Assembly: GCA_947579665.1 (NCBI GenBank)
Contig: OX388344.1
Location: 13,076,346 to 13,140,345 of the forward strand
DNA from: Sympetrum striolatum
Lineage: Eukaryota > Arthropoda > Insecta > Odonata > Libellulidae
Reading direction: 5' to 3'
Length of the DNA: 64,000 bases
Below are positions 30,674 to 43,052 of the stretch, one piece after another. The notes below the pieces were generated by a model. That model saw nothing but the letters and a program-made list of their open reading frames with translations. It ran no database searches and had not been told where the DNA came from. The position numbers and the translations under genes were made by a program. How positions within the stretch are numbered: position 1 is the stretch's first letter; each line of letters opens with the position of its first letter.

Positions 30674-31555
30674 ATGACTTCTGAAACTACTGAAACGCCT
30701 AATGTGAAAGTACATGAGCAGGAGGATGCCATGTCTGCCTCTGCTAAGCCTATTCAATTTAAGGCTTCTGAATCTCTAGAATTCAACAATGAACTGTCTA
30801 CAAGTTGGAAATTGTTCAAGCAGAAATGGAACAATTACATTATTCTTACAAATCTTGACAAGCAGACACGGAAATACCAAGTTGCACTCCTTTTGCATAC
30901 GCTGGGTGATGCAGTGCTTCAGAGGTATAATGGCTTTTCGCTTTCAACTCCTGATGAGCAGAGGTCAACGAAAGAAATTATTGAAAAATTCGACGAGTAT
31001 GTAGTCGGAACTGTGAATGAAACCTATGAAAGCTACATCTTCAACAACAGAAAACAAGCTGAGGGCAAAAGTTTCGACAATTTTTTATTTGAAATTAGAG
31101 TCTTGGTGAAAACGTGTAATTATTGTAAAGATTGCATAGATTCTTTTCTACAAGACAGAATAATCCTCGGTATAAAAGACACCCAATTGCAAGAGACACT
31201 TCTCAGAGAAAGAAACCAAACTTTAGAACATTGCATTGATCTTTGTAGAGCTACGGAACATGCACAAATCAAAAGAAAAGAATTTCGTCCAGAAGCAATA
31301 AACAAGATACATCAAGAGAGGAAGCTTGATAGAGGAAGAAGGTTTGATCAACAAACTGTTTCTAATACTTCCCAAGCTCAAGAGAAAACCTGTAAATTCT
31401 GTGGAAAGAAACACAAATTTGCAAAAGAACTCTGTCCAGCCTTTGGAAAAACTTGTTCAAAATGCCAGAAAAAGAATCACTTTGCTAAACAATGTATCAA
31501 TAAACCTAATATAGTCCATGAGGTAGGTGAAATTGAATTTGGATTCAACGACTGA
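30674..31555 (+). CDS. Gag of the gypsy element
   Basis: An intact 293-residue capsid/nucleocapsid precursor. A helical capsid-like part (SWKLFKQKWNNYIILTNLDK, ALLLHTLGDAVLQRYNGF) occupies roughly residues 25-200. Two zinc knuckles follow at about 240-254 (CKFCGKKHKFAKELC) and 261-274 (CSKCQKKNHFAKQC, canonical CX2CX4HX4C). Gag packages element RNA into virus-like particles in the cytoplasm. The ORF ends just before the protease region, which lies in another frame. Confidence 0.88.
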   Translation: MTSETTETPNVKVHEQEDAMSASAKPIQFKASESLEFNNELSTSWKLFKQKWNNYIILTNLDKQTRKYQVALLLHTLGDAVLQRYNGFSLSTPDEQRSTKEIIEKFDEYVVGTVNETYESYIFNNRKQAEGKSFDNFLFEIRVLVKTCNYCKDCIDSFLQDRIILGIKDTQLQETLLRERNQTLEHCIDLCRATEHAQIKRKEFRPEAINKIHQERKLDRGRRFDQQTVSNTSQAQEKTCKFCGKKHKFAKELCPAFGKTCSKCQKKNHFAKQCINKPNIVHEVGEIEFGFND

Positions 31556-33210
31556 TATTAAGTGCATAATGATAGTTAATGGAAAAGAAGTACCCTTTCA
31601 AATTGACACTGGAGAGTAAGTAAATTTGCTACCAATAAAATTTGCTAGTGGAATTGAACCTACTGCTAGAGTGCTATGTGGAATGGATCTACATGCAGTC
31701 CATTAGGTACACATCGAGAAATTTTGTTGAATCCAAAAAATCTAAGAAGGCATAATGTTGAATTCACAATTGTAGAAGATGGAAATGCAGTACCTTTACT
31801 TGGTTTTAAGGTAGTTACTGCAATGAAGTTAGTGTCTATTGAAGATCCTCAATTCCATGCAGTGAATTCAGTTGTCTTGAAAGATTTCAATGTGCTTTTT
31901 TCTGAAAAAGTAAGTACACTCCCTGGAGTTGTCCATCTTGAAACTGATCCAGATGTACAGCCTTCTGCAATGCCAGTTCAAAGGGTTCTTCAAGCCTTGA
32001 GAAGCAAGCTGAAGGATGTATTGGATGAATTAGAAGCAAAAGGAATCATAAAGAAGGTTACAGAGCCAACTCCCTGGACAAGTAACATTTTTTGTGTTGA
32101 AAAAACCCAATGGAAAGCTAAGACTATGTTTAAATCCTCTCAAACTAAATTAAGCTTTGAAAAGACCAAGATTTATCATGCCAAGTCTAGAAAAAGTCCT
32201 TCATGAATTGAATGGCGCAACTGTCTTCAGCAAATTTGATTTGCCGAACGGATACTGGCATTGTGCTCTTGACACAGAAACTAGTCTGTTGACAACTTTT
32301 TAGACAAGTTTTGGCCGCTACTGTTTTTTAAGATTACCGTTTGGTCTGAACGTATCCAGTGAAATTTTTCAAATGAAGATGACAGAATCATTTGAAATGT
32401 TACCAGGTCTCATCAACATAGCTGATGATGTGGTGATTTTTGGAAAGGATGTAAAAGAGCATGATGAAAATGTAAAGCTTTTCTTAGAACAATGCAAAAG
32501 TCTGAATATCAAACTGAACAAGGCCAAGGTAGAACTTCAATGCCAAGAAATAACCTTTATGGGTCACAAAATTTCAAAAGAAGGTGTAAAACCAGATATC
32601 AAGAAAATTCAAGCCATTGCTGAAATGAAAGATCCAATCAATAAAGATGAACTGAAAAGATTCCTAGGAATGTGTAATTATCAGATGAAATTTTTGAAAG
32701 ACTATGCTACTATAAGTGAACCATTATACTCACTGCTAAAGAATGATGTGCCATGGAATTGGACATCAAGGCAAGATGAAGCCATGAAAAAGCTAAAGAA
32801 TCTGCTGACTGAAGCACCAACATTGAAAATTTTTGACTCATCAAAACCTTTGCAAATAGAATGTGACACAAGCCAATATGGTCTTGGAGCAGTCCTGATA
32901 CAAGACTTTGGTGCAATTGCCTATACAAGTAGAACATTGAATGCTGCAGAGCGTAACTATGCTCAGATAGAAAAAGAAATGCTAGCAGTCATATGGAGTC
33001 TGGAGAAATTTCATCACTATGTATATGGTCGCAAAATTACAGCATTTAATGATCACAAACCATTAGAAGCAATCAGATAGAAACCATTACATAAAGCACC
33101 AAAAAGATTGCAAAGTATGCTACTGAGAGCTCAATGGTACAATTTTGAACTGATCTAAAAGCCTGGAGCACAAACTCCTGTTTCTGACACTTTATCCAGA
33201 ACACCGTTGT
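31556..33210 (+). pseudogene. Pol: protease, reverse transcriptase and RNase H (broken)
   Basis: The protease active-site region QIDTGE is followed at once by a stop (~31,617). An open piece at 31,676-32,206 holds the linker and start of the reverse transcriptase (PTPWTSNIFCVEK), then loses frame. Sequence coding for the GATVFSKFDLPNGYWH-type block is visible near 32,210-32,280 in another frame, with a stop near 32,302. The piece at 32,373-33,080 holds IADDVVIF (the YIDD-type catalytic pair), the FLGMCNYQMKF connection and RNase H (IECDTSQYGLGAVL, EKEMLAVIWSLEKFHHYVYG). Several stops and frameshifts make this non-functional. Confidence 0.85.
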
Positions 33211-33225
33211 AGACAACTGAACCTG

Positions 33226-34395
33226 ATGTCAAGAAAATGGACATTGTCTGTAGTATACACTCTCTGCCTATTAAAGGTACTTGCCTGGAAAACATACAAA
33301 TGGAATCAAATAAAGATGAAGAGAATCCTTGCCTTGAAGCAAACGATCTTACAAGGATGGCCTGAAAATAGAAATGATGTTTCACCAATTATAAGAAGCT
33401 ATTTTGATTACAGATATGAATTTGGAATACAAGAAGGAATCGTGGTCAGAGGTGAAAGAATTGTAATTCCTAAAGCCATGAGAAAAGAAATGAAAGATAA
33501 ATTTCATCTGGGACATCAAGGAATCAACTCATGTTTAAGAAGAGCAAGAGAACTCATCTTTTGGCCTGGCATGTCGTCTGAAATTAGACAATTTGTAGAT
33601 GGATGTCATACATGCCTATCATACAGTGATCGAAAGCCACAAGAAGCAATTAAATGGCAAGAAGTAGCTGAGAGACCATGGCAGAAAGTTGGGGTCGACC
33701 TGTGTGAATACAAAGACAGGAATTACTTGGTCACTGTGGACTATTTTAGTCAGTTTATAGAATTAGATTATCTACCAGATACTAAGTCTGCAACTGTAAT
33801 AGGGAAGATCAAGCACCATTTTGATAGATATGGTATTCCAGAGACAGTTGTAACTGCATATGATACTCAGCTAAAATCTCAAGAGTTTGAAAATTTCTGT
33901 GAAAAGTGGGATATCAAGCGCACAAAAACCAGTCCATACAACAAGAGATCAAATGGTCGGGTAGAAAATGCTGTGAAAATTGCTAAGCGAATTTTGAAAA
34001 AGAGCCTTTTCTCAAAGGAAGATCCCTATCTAGGACATATAAACTACAGAAACATTCCCTTTGAAAATATTGGAAATAGTCCAGCTCAACTGCTTCTTGG
34101 AAAGAGAGCAAGAACTATGGCACCAACAATGACCACTTTGTTCAAACCATCTATGATATGTTGTCTGGATATAACAACACTAAAGCAAAATCTCAGGCAA
34201 AAGAAAGATGATGGTCAGAAACCAGTTCCACAAATTTTCCATCAAGGAGTAACTGTATACATACAGTCACAGAAACAAAATGACACTTGGAGAAGAGCAG
34301 TTGTGACGCAAGCAATAACTCCCAGAAGATATGAAGTGAAGGGTGGTAGTGGCCAAACATATGTGAGAAATAGAATGTTTCTGCTCCATGTGTAA
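33226..34395 (+). pseudogene. Pol: integrase region (open but cut off from upstream pol)
   Basis: A 389-residue open piece. A zinc-binding N-domain (HLGHQGINSCLRRARE ... CHTC) is followed by a catalytic core with Asp in VGVDLCEY, a second Asp in TAYDTQL (the family normally has SDNG) and Glu in GRVENAVK. A C-terminal part reads DTWRRAVVTQAITPRRYEV. The first ~30 residues look out of frame, and the piece is not connected in frame with RNase H. The changed residues around the second Asp are another sign of decay. Confidence 0.8.
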
Positions 34396-34406
34396 AGAAG
34401 AATTAC

Positions 34407-34589
34407 ATGGATGTGCCTGGTCCTTTGAAGGAACACCAAAGTCAATCACCAACCATTAAAGTGTCGTCACCAAAGCCAGATGCTAATTTTCAACAACCTA
34501 GTGTGAAACCTGTTGAAGCAACAAAAACTCCCTCTAAAATGACTAGATCTGGTAGAGTGATAAAAACTCCTCAACGATACAAGGACTAA
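34407..34589 (+). pseudogene. Pol C-terminal tail after a stop
   Basis: Sixty codons (MDVPGPLKEHQSQ ... KMTRSGRVIKTPQRYKD) lie just after the integrase stop. The SGRV-KPP-RYKD-type ending is the normal end of Mag-like pol, so this is probably the same protein split by a premature stop. Confidence 0.6.
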
Positions 34590-34757
34590 AAACTCTTGAA
34601 CTGAAAGTGTTATTTGATTTATTGTGTATTCTTAAATTCTACCTTATTTGGTATCTTTAATTCATTCAGTTAATTTAAATTGTTTGTTAACATGTATTAA
34701 TTGAAAATATTTTTGCTGATCTTTAACTTTTAATGGGGGAAATAACTGCTTTATCTT

Positions 34758-34771
34758 TAAAAGGGGAAAGA
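34758..34771 (+). other. Polypurine tract
   Basis: AAAAGGGGAAAGA directly abuts the 3' LTR: the plus-strand primer site. Confidence 0.75.
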
Positions 34772-34885
34772 TGTTTAGTGAGTGGCAACAATTGTTGTAA
34801 AGTTAGTAAATAAACAGTCTTGCATGATTTGCCAAGATGGTTCTATGACTCTCTTCTTGATCTCTTTTTTCACAACCACCAAACA
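34772..34885 (+). repeat. 3' LTR
   Basis: 114 bp; about seven differences from the 5' LTR, mostly in its last third. Confidence 0.9.
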
Positions 34886-34890
34886 CATAC

Positions 34891-35573
34891 AATTGCAAAA
34901 TATCATATCAAAACATAATATTTACTCTAATGATATAGATACACACTGGTAATAACACATCATGTACTCACTTTTCATATGCCTTTGCATCAGCTAAGCG
35001 TTGGGGTTCATTTTCTGAGAATCAGAACGGTATCTCCTAGTCCAAAAAAATACTTTTGCATTGAAGTTCACAAACACATGAGAGAATTGTTTTCAACTCA
35101 ATATTTGATAAACAAAATATTGGGTCTTCCCCAAACAAACACCGGAAGCAAGCTTCCTGTTCAGGACTGGATTTTTGCAGAAGGACACCCAATCCTTGCA
35201 CCAAAATGAAGAGAAATAAGAATTGAATTTCAATGTAAATGATTGCATTGAAGAAGAATATGATCTACAGCTCGGTTCTAGAAGACATAGAAAGGGCTTT
35301 CTTAATAAAAAACAGACCAGATACTACCATTTACATTTAATTGATGCAGAGGAGCAATAAAAATTATGTAACATGGACATTGTATGACATTAAGATATGA
35401 AACAGTAAATATGGTTCCCAAGCACAATAATTTCACAACGTTATATCTTAAATGACATACACTCTCTGCTCTATTGAATTGAGCTGTCTATTTTGAAGCT
35501 CATTTGTCAAGTTAAAAACTTTAAAATTAAATTATCTTATTCCTATAACTCATATTTAATATTAGAATAATTA
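34891..35573 (+). other. AT-rich flank with a possible exon
   Basis: A pyrimidine-rich stretch and CATCAG (about 34,993) precede an open stretch to 35,209, which reads KHMRELFSTQYLINKILGLP ... WIFAEGHPILAPK and then a stop. Residue composition is exon-like but I recognise no family. The rest is AT-rich with no feature. Confidence 0.3.
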
Positions 35574-37540
35574 ACGGACGAACCGACGCACGGACGAACA
35601 GACACACGGACGAACCCTATTTTTGTTACTTTATCGAGGTATGACAGAAAAAAATTTCGAAAACAAATAATTTCCCCGAAATTTCAATTATCATCCACTA
35701 TTTTGCCCTTATGTAAGTCATTCACTCAAAGTATGATCGAAGATAGGTTCGATAACGTTTCTGTTTGGACAAACAGACGTATGGACGAACAGACCCATGT
35801 ACGAACAAACTCACGGACGAACAGTCGCACGGACGAACAGACGCACGGACGAACAGACGCACGAAAGAACAGACGCACGGACGAACAGACGCCCGGACGA
35901 AAAGAGGTATGGACGAACTGACGCACGGACGAATAGAAGCACGGTCGAACAGACGCACGGACGAATAATCGCACGGACGATCAGACTCACGGACGAACAG
36001 ATGCACGGATGAAACTTATTTCTGTCATTATATCGAGTTATGATCGAATAAATGTAAAAAACGGATAATTTCACCGATATTTCAATTTTGTTAATCTATT
36101 TTGCCCTTTCTTTCGTTATTTTATCGAGGTATGATCGAAAAAAGTTCTAAAACGGGTAATATCTTCGAAATTTCAATTTTTCCTCTATTTTGCCCATATT
36201 CTCAACATTTTATGGTGGTATGTTTGAAAAAAGTTTCGAAAACGGATAACTTTAACGAAACGTCAATTTTTTTCCTCTATTTTGCCCTTATTGTCGTCAT
36301 TTTCTCGGGGTATGATTGAAAAAAGATTCGAAAAAGATCTTTTTGGACAAACAGAGGTACGGACAAACAGACGCTTGGACAAAAAGATGCACAGACGAGC
36401 AGACGCATGGACGAACAGACGCACGGAAGAACAGACGCACGGACGAACAGTCGAACAGACGAACCTTATGTTCGTCATTTTATCGAGTAATGATCGAAAA
36501 AAGTTTCGAAAACGGTTAATTTTATCAATATTTCCATTTTTTTCCTCTATGTTGCCCTTATTTTCGTCATATTTTATAGTTATGATCGAAAAAAGGTTCG
36601 AAAACGGATCTGTTTGGACAAAGAGACATATGGACGAACAGACGCATGGACGAATAGACGCACGGACGAACAGACGCACGGATGAACAGACGCACGGACG
36701 AAAAGACGCATGGACGAGCAGACGCACGGACGAACAGAATCACGGTCGAACAGACGCACGGACGAAGAATCACACGGACAATCAGACTCACGGACGAACC
36801 TGATTTTTGTCATTTTATCGAGGTATGTTCGAAAAAAGGTAAAAAACGGATAATTTCGCCGATATTTTAATTTTGTTCCACTATTTTGCCTATATTTTAT
36901 CGAGGTATGATCGAAAAAATGTTAAAAAATGGATAATTTCTTCGAAATTTCAATTTCTTCCTCTATTTTCCCCTTATTATCAACATTGTGTGGAGGTATT
37001 ATTTTAAAAAGTTTCGAAAACGGTTAATATCAAAGAAATTACAAATATTTTCCACTATTTTGCCCTTATCTAAGTCATTCACTCGAAGTATGATCGAAAA
37101 AAGGTTCGAAAAAGGATCTGTTCGGACAAACAGACGTATGGACGAACAGACGCATGGACGAACAGACGCACGAAAGAACAGACGAATATTCAAAATTGGA
37201 TAATTTTAGCGAAATTATAATATTTTTGCTCTATTTCTCAAAAATATTTCGTCATTTTAAATGATACTATCGAAGAAAGCAGCGGAATGGGATACTATCA
37301 GAAATATTTTAATGTTTTGCTCTTTATCTGTTAAGATTACGTCATTTTGTTAAGGTATATCAAAAATAAGCGACGCAGTGAGATAATTCTATCGAGATTT
37401 TAATTTTTTCCTCAATTTTGCCCTTCTTCTCGTAATTTTATAAAGTAATGTTTGAATAAAAGTTTCGAAAACGGATAATTTCACCGAAATTTCAGTTTTT
37501 TTCCTCTCTTTTGCCCTTATTATCGTCATTTTGTCGAGGT
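35574..37540 (-). repeat. Composite satellite, left arm (reverse orientation)
   Basis: The unit, taken on the minus strand, is a ~90-bp AT-rich monomer (TTTTCGATCATACCTCGAT ... AAAATGACGAAAATAAGGG ... AATTTCGGTGAAATTATCCG) interrupted at a fixed point (after AAAATAAGG) by blocks of a 16-bp CpG-rich repeat, GTGCGTCTGTTCGTCC. Blocks here lie at about 35,575-35,620, 35,770-36,013, 36,345-36,465, 36,610-36,800 and 37,125-37,185. A longer spacer variant lies at 37,190-37,400. No genes. Confidence 0.9.
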
Positions 37541-40500
37541 CTACTCTTCCGTGCGTCTGTTCGTCCGTGCGTCTGTTCGTCCGTGCGTCTATTCGTCCGT
37601 GCGTCTGTTCGTCCGTGAGTCTGTTCGTCCGAAAAGATCCGTTTTCGAACATCTTATCGATCATACATCGGAAATATGACGAAAATAAGGGCAAACTAGA
37701 GGAAAAAATTTCAAATTTCGGTGAAATTATTCGTTTCTGACCTTTTTCGATCATACCTCAATAAAATGATGAAAATAAGGCCAAAATAGAGGAACATAAT
37801 TGAAATTTCGGTGAAATTATCCGTTTTTGACCTTTTTCGATCATATTTAGATAAAATGACGAAAATAAGGGCAAAATAGAGGAACAAAATGGAAATATAG
37901 GTACAATTATCTTTTTTTTACATTTTTCAATCATACCTTGATAAAATTACGAAAATAATGTTCGTCCGTGCGTCTGTTCGTTCGTGCGATTGTTCGTCCG
38001 TGCGTATGCTCAACCGTGCGTCCGTACGTTCGTGCGTCTGTTCGTCCGTGCATCTGTTCGTCCGAGGGTCTGTTCGTCCGTGAGTCTGTTCGTCGTACAT
38101 GTTTTTGTCCAAACAGATCCCTTTTGAACCTTTTTTTGATCATACCTTGAAAAAATGACGTAAATAAGGTTCGTCCGTGCGTCTGTTCATCCGAGTGATT
38201 GTTCGTCCCTGCGTCTGTTTGACCGTCTGTTTGTTCGTCCGTGCGATTGTTCGTCCGTGCGTCTGTATTCCGTTCGTCTGTACATTCGTGCGTCTGTTCG
38301 TCCGTGCCTCTCCTCACTCATGCGTCTGTTCGTCCGTACGTCTGTGTGTCCGAACAGATTCGTTTTCGAACCTTTTTTCGATCATACTCCGAAAATGACA
38401 ACAATTTAACAGATATATAACATAAATGTTAAAATATTACTAATATTATCCAATTTCGTCGCTTTCTTCGATACTATCATTCAAAATGACGAAAATGTTT
38501 TAATATTAAAGCATAAATATTAAAGTTTAGATAAGGGTATCCAATGTTGTTTGTTGTTCTTTTCTTCCGTTCGTCTGTTCGTCCGTGCGACTGTTCATCT
38601 GTGCGTCTGTTTGACCGTGCGTCTGTTCATCCGTGCGACTGTTCGTCCGTGCGTCTGTTGTCCAAAAAGATCCGTTTTCGAACATTTTTTGATAAAACCT
38701 CATGTAAATGACGAAAATAAGGGCAAAATGGAGGAAAAAAATTAAAATTTCGGTGAATCTTTTCGTTTTTGACCTTTTTTAGATCACACCTCCATAAAAT
38801 GACGAAAATAAGGTTCGTCCGAGCGTCTGTTCGTCCGTGCGACTATTCGTCCGTGCTTCGGTTCGTCCGAGCGTCTGTTCGTCCGTTTAACTGTTCGTCC
38901 GTGCGTGTGTTCGTACGAACGTCTGTTTATACGAACAGATCCCTGCTGGAACCTTATTTCGATCATACAACGAAAAATTGACGAAAATAAGGGCAAATTA
39001 AAGGAAAGAAATTGAAATTTCGGAGAAATAATCCGTTTTTTACCTTTTTTCGATCATTCCTCGATAAAATGACAGAAATAAGATTCGTCCGTGTGTCTGT
39101 TCGTCCGTGAGTCTGATCGTCCGTGAGAGTGTTCGTCCATGCGTGTGTTCGTCCGTACGTCTGTTTCCCCGGAAAGGTTACATTTTCAAAAATTTTTCGA
39201 TCATACCTCAAGAAAATGACCAAAATCGGGGCAAAATATAGGAAAAAAGTGGTAATGTTGGTAAAATTATGCTTTTTTTAGTTTTTTTTCGATCACACCT
39301 AAATAAAATGACGAAAATAAGGTCAAAATAGAAGAACAAAATTGAAATATCGGTAAATTAATCAGTTTTTTACCTTTTTTCGATCATTCCTCGATAAAAT
39401 GACAAAAATGAGGTTCGTCCAAGCGTCTGTTCGTCCGTGAGTCTGATCGTCCGTGCGATTGTTCGTCCGTGCGTAGTGTGACCGTGCTTCTGTTCGTCCG
39501 TGCGTCTCTTCGTCCGTTCGTCTTTTCGTCCGTGAGTCTGATCGTTCGTGAGATCGTTCGTCCATGCGTCTGTTCGTCCGTGCGTATGTTCGACTGTGCG
39601 TATGTTCGTCCGTGCGTCTATTAGTTCCTGCGTATGTTCGTACATGCCTGTGTTCGTCCGTACGTCTGTTTGTCGTAACAAATCAGTTTAATACCAAAAA
39701 AAAATTTTTCGATCATAACTCAAGAAAATGACCAAAATCGGGGCAAAGTAGTGGAAAAAAAATTGAAATTTCGGTGAAATTATGCTTTTTTTAAGCTTTT
39801 TTCGATCATACCTATATAAAATGACGAAAATAAGGTCAAAATAGAAGAACAAAATTGAAATATCGGTAAATTAATCAGTTTTTTACCTTTTTTCGATCAT
39901 TCCTCGATAAAATGACAAAAATGAGGTTCGTCCAAGCATCTGTTCGTCCGTTAGTCTGATCGTACGTGCGTCTGTTCGTCCGTGCGTCTGTTCCGGCATG
40001 CGTCTTTTCGTCCGTGCGTCTTTTTGTCCGTTCGTCTTTTCTTCCGTGAGTCTGATCGTCCGTGAGATTGTTCGACAATGCGTCTGTTCGTCCGTGCGTA
40101 TGTTCGACTGTGCGTCGGTTCGTCCGTGCGTCTATTTGTTCCTGCGTTTGTTTGTACATGCCTGTGTTCGCCCGTACGTCTGTTTGTCATTACAAATCAG
40201 TTTACGTACCTTTTCTCGATCAAAACTTTAAAAAATGACTAAAATAAAGGCAAAATACAGGAAATAAATTGAAATTTCAATGAAATTCATTGTTTTCGAA
40301 ACTTTTTTCGATAATACCTCGATTAAATGACGAATATAAGGGCCAAATGGAGGAAAAAAATTGAAATTTCGGTGAATTGATCCGTTTTTTACCATTTTCG
40401 ATTATACGTCGTTAAAATGACAAAAAATAAGAGCAAAATAGAGGAAAGAATTTGAAATATCGGTAAAATTACCTTTTTTTTTACCTTTTTTCAATCATAC

Positions 40501-40748
40501 CTCGATTAAATGACATAAATAAGATTCATCCGAGCGTCTGTTCGTCCGTGAGTCTGATCGTCCCGTGCGTCGGTTCGTCCGTGCGTCTGTTTGTCCGTGC
40601 GTCTGTTCGTCCGTGCGTCTGTCGTCCGTGCGTCTGCTCGTCCAATCCCTTCTTCGCCTGTACATCTGCTTATCCGAACAGATCCCTGCTGGAACCTTAT
40701 TTCGATCTTACATCGGAAAAAATGACGAAAATAAGGGCCAGATGGTGG

Positions 40749-41815
40749 AAAAAAAATTGAATTTTTTCGGTGAATTGATCCGTTTTTGACCTGTTTCGAT
40801 TGTTTTTTTTTGATTTGATTGATTTGTTTTTGACCTGTTCGAAAAAGTGCCAAAAAATGAGCAAAATAGAGGAAAGAATTTGAAATATTGGTAAAATTAT
40901 CCGTTTTTTTAACTTTTTTTCGATCATACCTCGATAGAATGACGAAAATAAGGTTCTACCGTGCGTCTGTTTCGTCCGTGCCTCTGTTCGTCCGTGCGTC
41001 TGTTCGGTCCGTTCGTCTGTTCGTCCGTGAGTCTGATCGTCCGTGAGATTGTTCGTCCATGCATGTGTTCGTCCGTGTGTCTGTTTCCCCCGGTAAGATC
41101 CGTTTTCGTACATTATTACGAATCAAACCTTGAAAACATTAGGAAAAAAGGGCAAAGTAGAGAAAAAAATTGAAATTTAGGTAAAATCATCCATTTTCGA
41201 AACATTTTCGATCATGCCTAAGGAAAATGACCCAAAATCGGGGCAAAATAAAAAAATAAAAATTTCTTTGTTTTTTTTCGATCATAGCTGGATAAAATGA
41301 TGAAAATAAGGTCAAAAAAGTTGAAATAACCTGCAATTTCGGTGAAATTCTTCGTTTTCTTTGTTTTTTTCTTCGATCAGATCTGGATAAATTGACGAAA
41401 ATAAGGTCAAAATAGAGGAAATAAATTCAAATTTCAGTGAAATGTTCCATTTTTCTTGGTTTTTCTCGATCATATCTGGATTAAAAATGACGAAAAAAAG
41501 GTAAAAATAGAGGAAAAAAAATTGGAATTTCACTAAAATAATCCATTTTCTTTTTTTTTCGATCATATCTGGAATTAAATGACCAAAATAAGATCAAAAT
41601 AGAGGATAAAAATTGAAAATTCGGTATAATTATCCGTTTTGTTTGTTTTTTCGATCATATCTGAAAAAAAATGACAAAAATTAGGTCAAAATAGACGAAA
41701 AAACTGAAATATCGGTGAAATTATCTTTTTTTCTTTTTTTTTCCATGATATCTGGATAAAATGACGAAAAAGAAGATCAAAATAGAGGAAAAAAAATTGA
41801 AATTTCGGTGAAATT
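40749..41815 (+). repeat. Higher-order satellite duplication, copy 1
   Basis: About 1.05 kb that recurs at 43,053-44,045 with the same succession of monomers, including the distinctive CGTACATTATTACGA, CTTGAAAACATTAGG and CCTGCAATTTCGGTG variants. Confidence 0.8.
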
Positions 41816-42639
41816 ATACATTTTCGAAAATTTTTCGATCATAACTCAAGAAAATGACCAATATCGGCTAAAAATAGAGGGTGAAAAAATTAAATTTTGG
41901 TGAAATTATGCTTTTTTTAAGCTTTTTTCTATCATACCTAAATGAAATGGCGAAAATAAGGTAAAAATAGAGGAACAAAATTGAAATATTGGTAAATTAA
42001 TCAGTTTTTTTACCTTTCTTCGACCACTCCTCGACAAAATGGCAAAAATGAGGTTCGTCCGTTAGTATGATCGTCCGTTCGTCCGTGCGTCTGTTCTACC
42101 ATGCGTCTGTTCGTCCGTGCGTCTTTTCGTACGTTCGTCCTTTTCGTCCGTGAGTTTGATCGTCCGTGAGATTGTTCGTCAATGCGTCTGTTTGTCCGTG
42201 CGTATGTTCGACTGTGCGTCGGTTCCGATACTTCCGATTGTTCGTCCGTGCGTATGTTCGTCCGTACGTCTGTTTCTCCGATAAGATCCGTTCTCGAACA
42301 TTTTTTCGATCAAACCTTGAAAAAAAATGACGAAAATAAGGGCCATAGTAGAGGAATAAAATTGAAAATTTGCCGAAATCATCCATTTTTGGACCTTTTT
42401 CGATCATACGTCGAAAAAATGACGAAAATAAGGGCAAAATAGAGTATAGAATTTGAAAATTCGGTATAATTATCCGTTTTTTACCAAATTTTTCGATCAT
42501 ACCTCGATAGAATGACGAAAAATAAGGTTCTACCGTGCGTCTATTCGTCCGTACCTCTGTTCGTCCGTGCGTCTGTGCATCCGTTCGTCTGTTCGTCCGT
42601 GCGTCTGTTCGTCCGTGCGTAATTTCGTCCGCGCGTTCG

Positions 42640-43050
42640 CACTGTGGTCCAAAATCGAAAAAAGCAATCGAAAAAAGCCGGACAAAAGTCCAAAATTGCT
42701 TTTTTTGAGATACAAATTTGAAACTTTGCATATATACAGCCAAATGATTGCTGATTATGGAACAGTAAGTCGTTTTCCATAAATCGTATGCGTTACTTAG
42801 ATACGAAGGGTCAAACATGACTAAACTTTCAAAAACACGCCAGATTCTATTTTTCGTCGAAAATCTTATAAGTTAAGCTAATAGTGGACTTGTGGAAGGA
42901 ATTTAGTGGAATAAAAAACATTATATTCGATCAGAATGGTACTTTGTCTATACTATCCATCAGTTTCAAGGATATTGGTCAATATTTGTGTAGTGTTCCA
43001 TCACAAAATGGCGGACGCTTTTTTCAGACAAATTTTGACATAAAGTAGTC
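42640..43050. mobile_element. Transib-related relic in the satellite
   Basis: A ~410-bp non-satellite island. Its left end CACTGTGGTCCAAAATCGAA, then AAAAGC, resembles the ends of the Transib element at 46.5 kb (CACTGTTGGCGGAAATTGAA, then AAAAGC). A TGGCGGACGCTTTTTTC motif near the right side may be the remains of an inverted end, but the right border and a target duplication are unclear. The interior has no ORF. Confidence 0.45.
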
Positions 43051-43052
43051 GA

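Larger units (their letters stand above)
30510..34885 (+). mobile_element. Ty3/gypsy LTR retrotransposon (Mag-like), degenerate pol
   Basis: A 4,376-bp element with a 5-bp duplication CATAC (30,505-30,509 and 34,886-34,890), two 114-bp LTRs (TGTTTAG...CAAACA), a primer-binding-site region, gag, a broken pol and a polypurine tract. By eye the LTRs differ at about seven positions. The order protease, reverse transcriptase, RNase H, integrase is Ty3/gypsy. The integrase and the C-terminal SGRVIKTPQRYKD-type tail resemble the widespread K02A2.6/Mag-like lineage. No env ORF is present. Confidence 0.92.
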
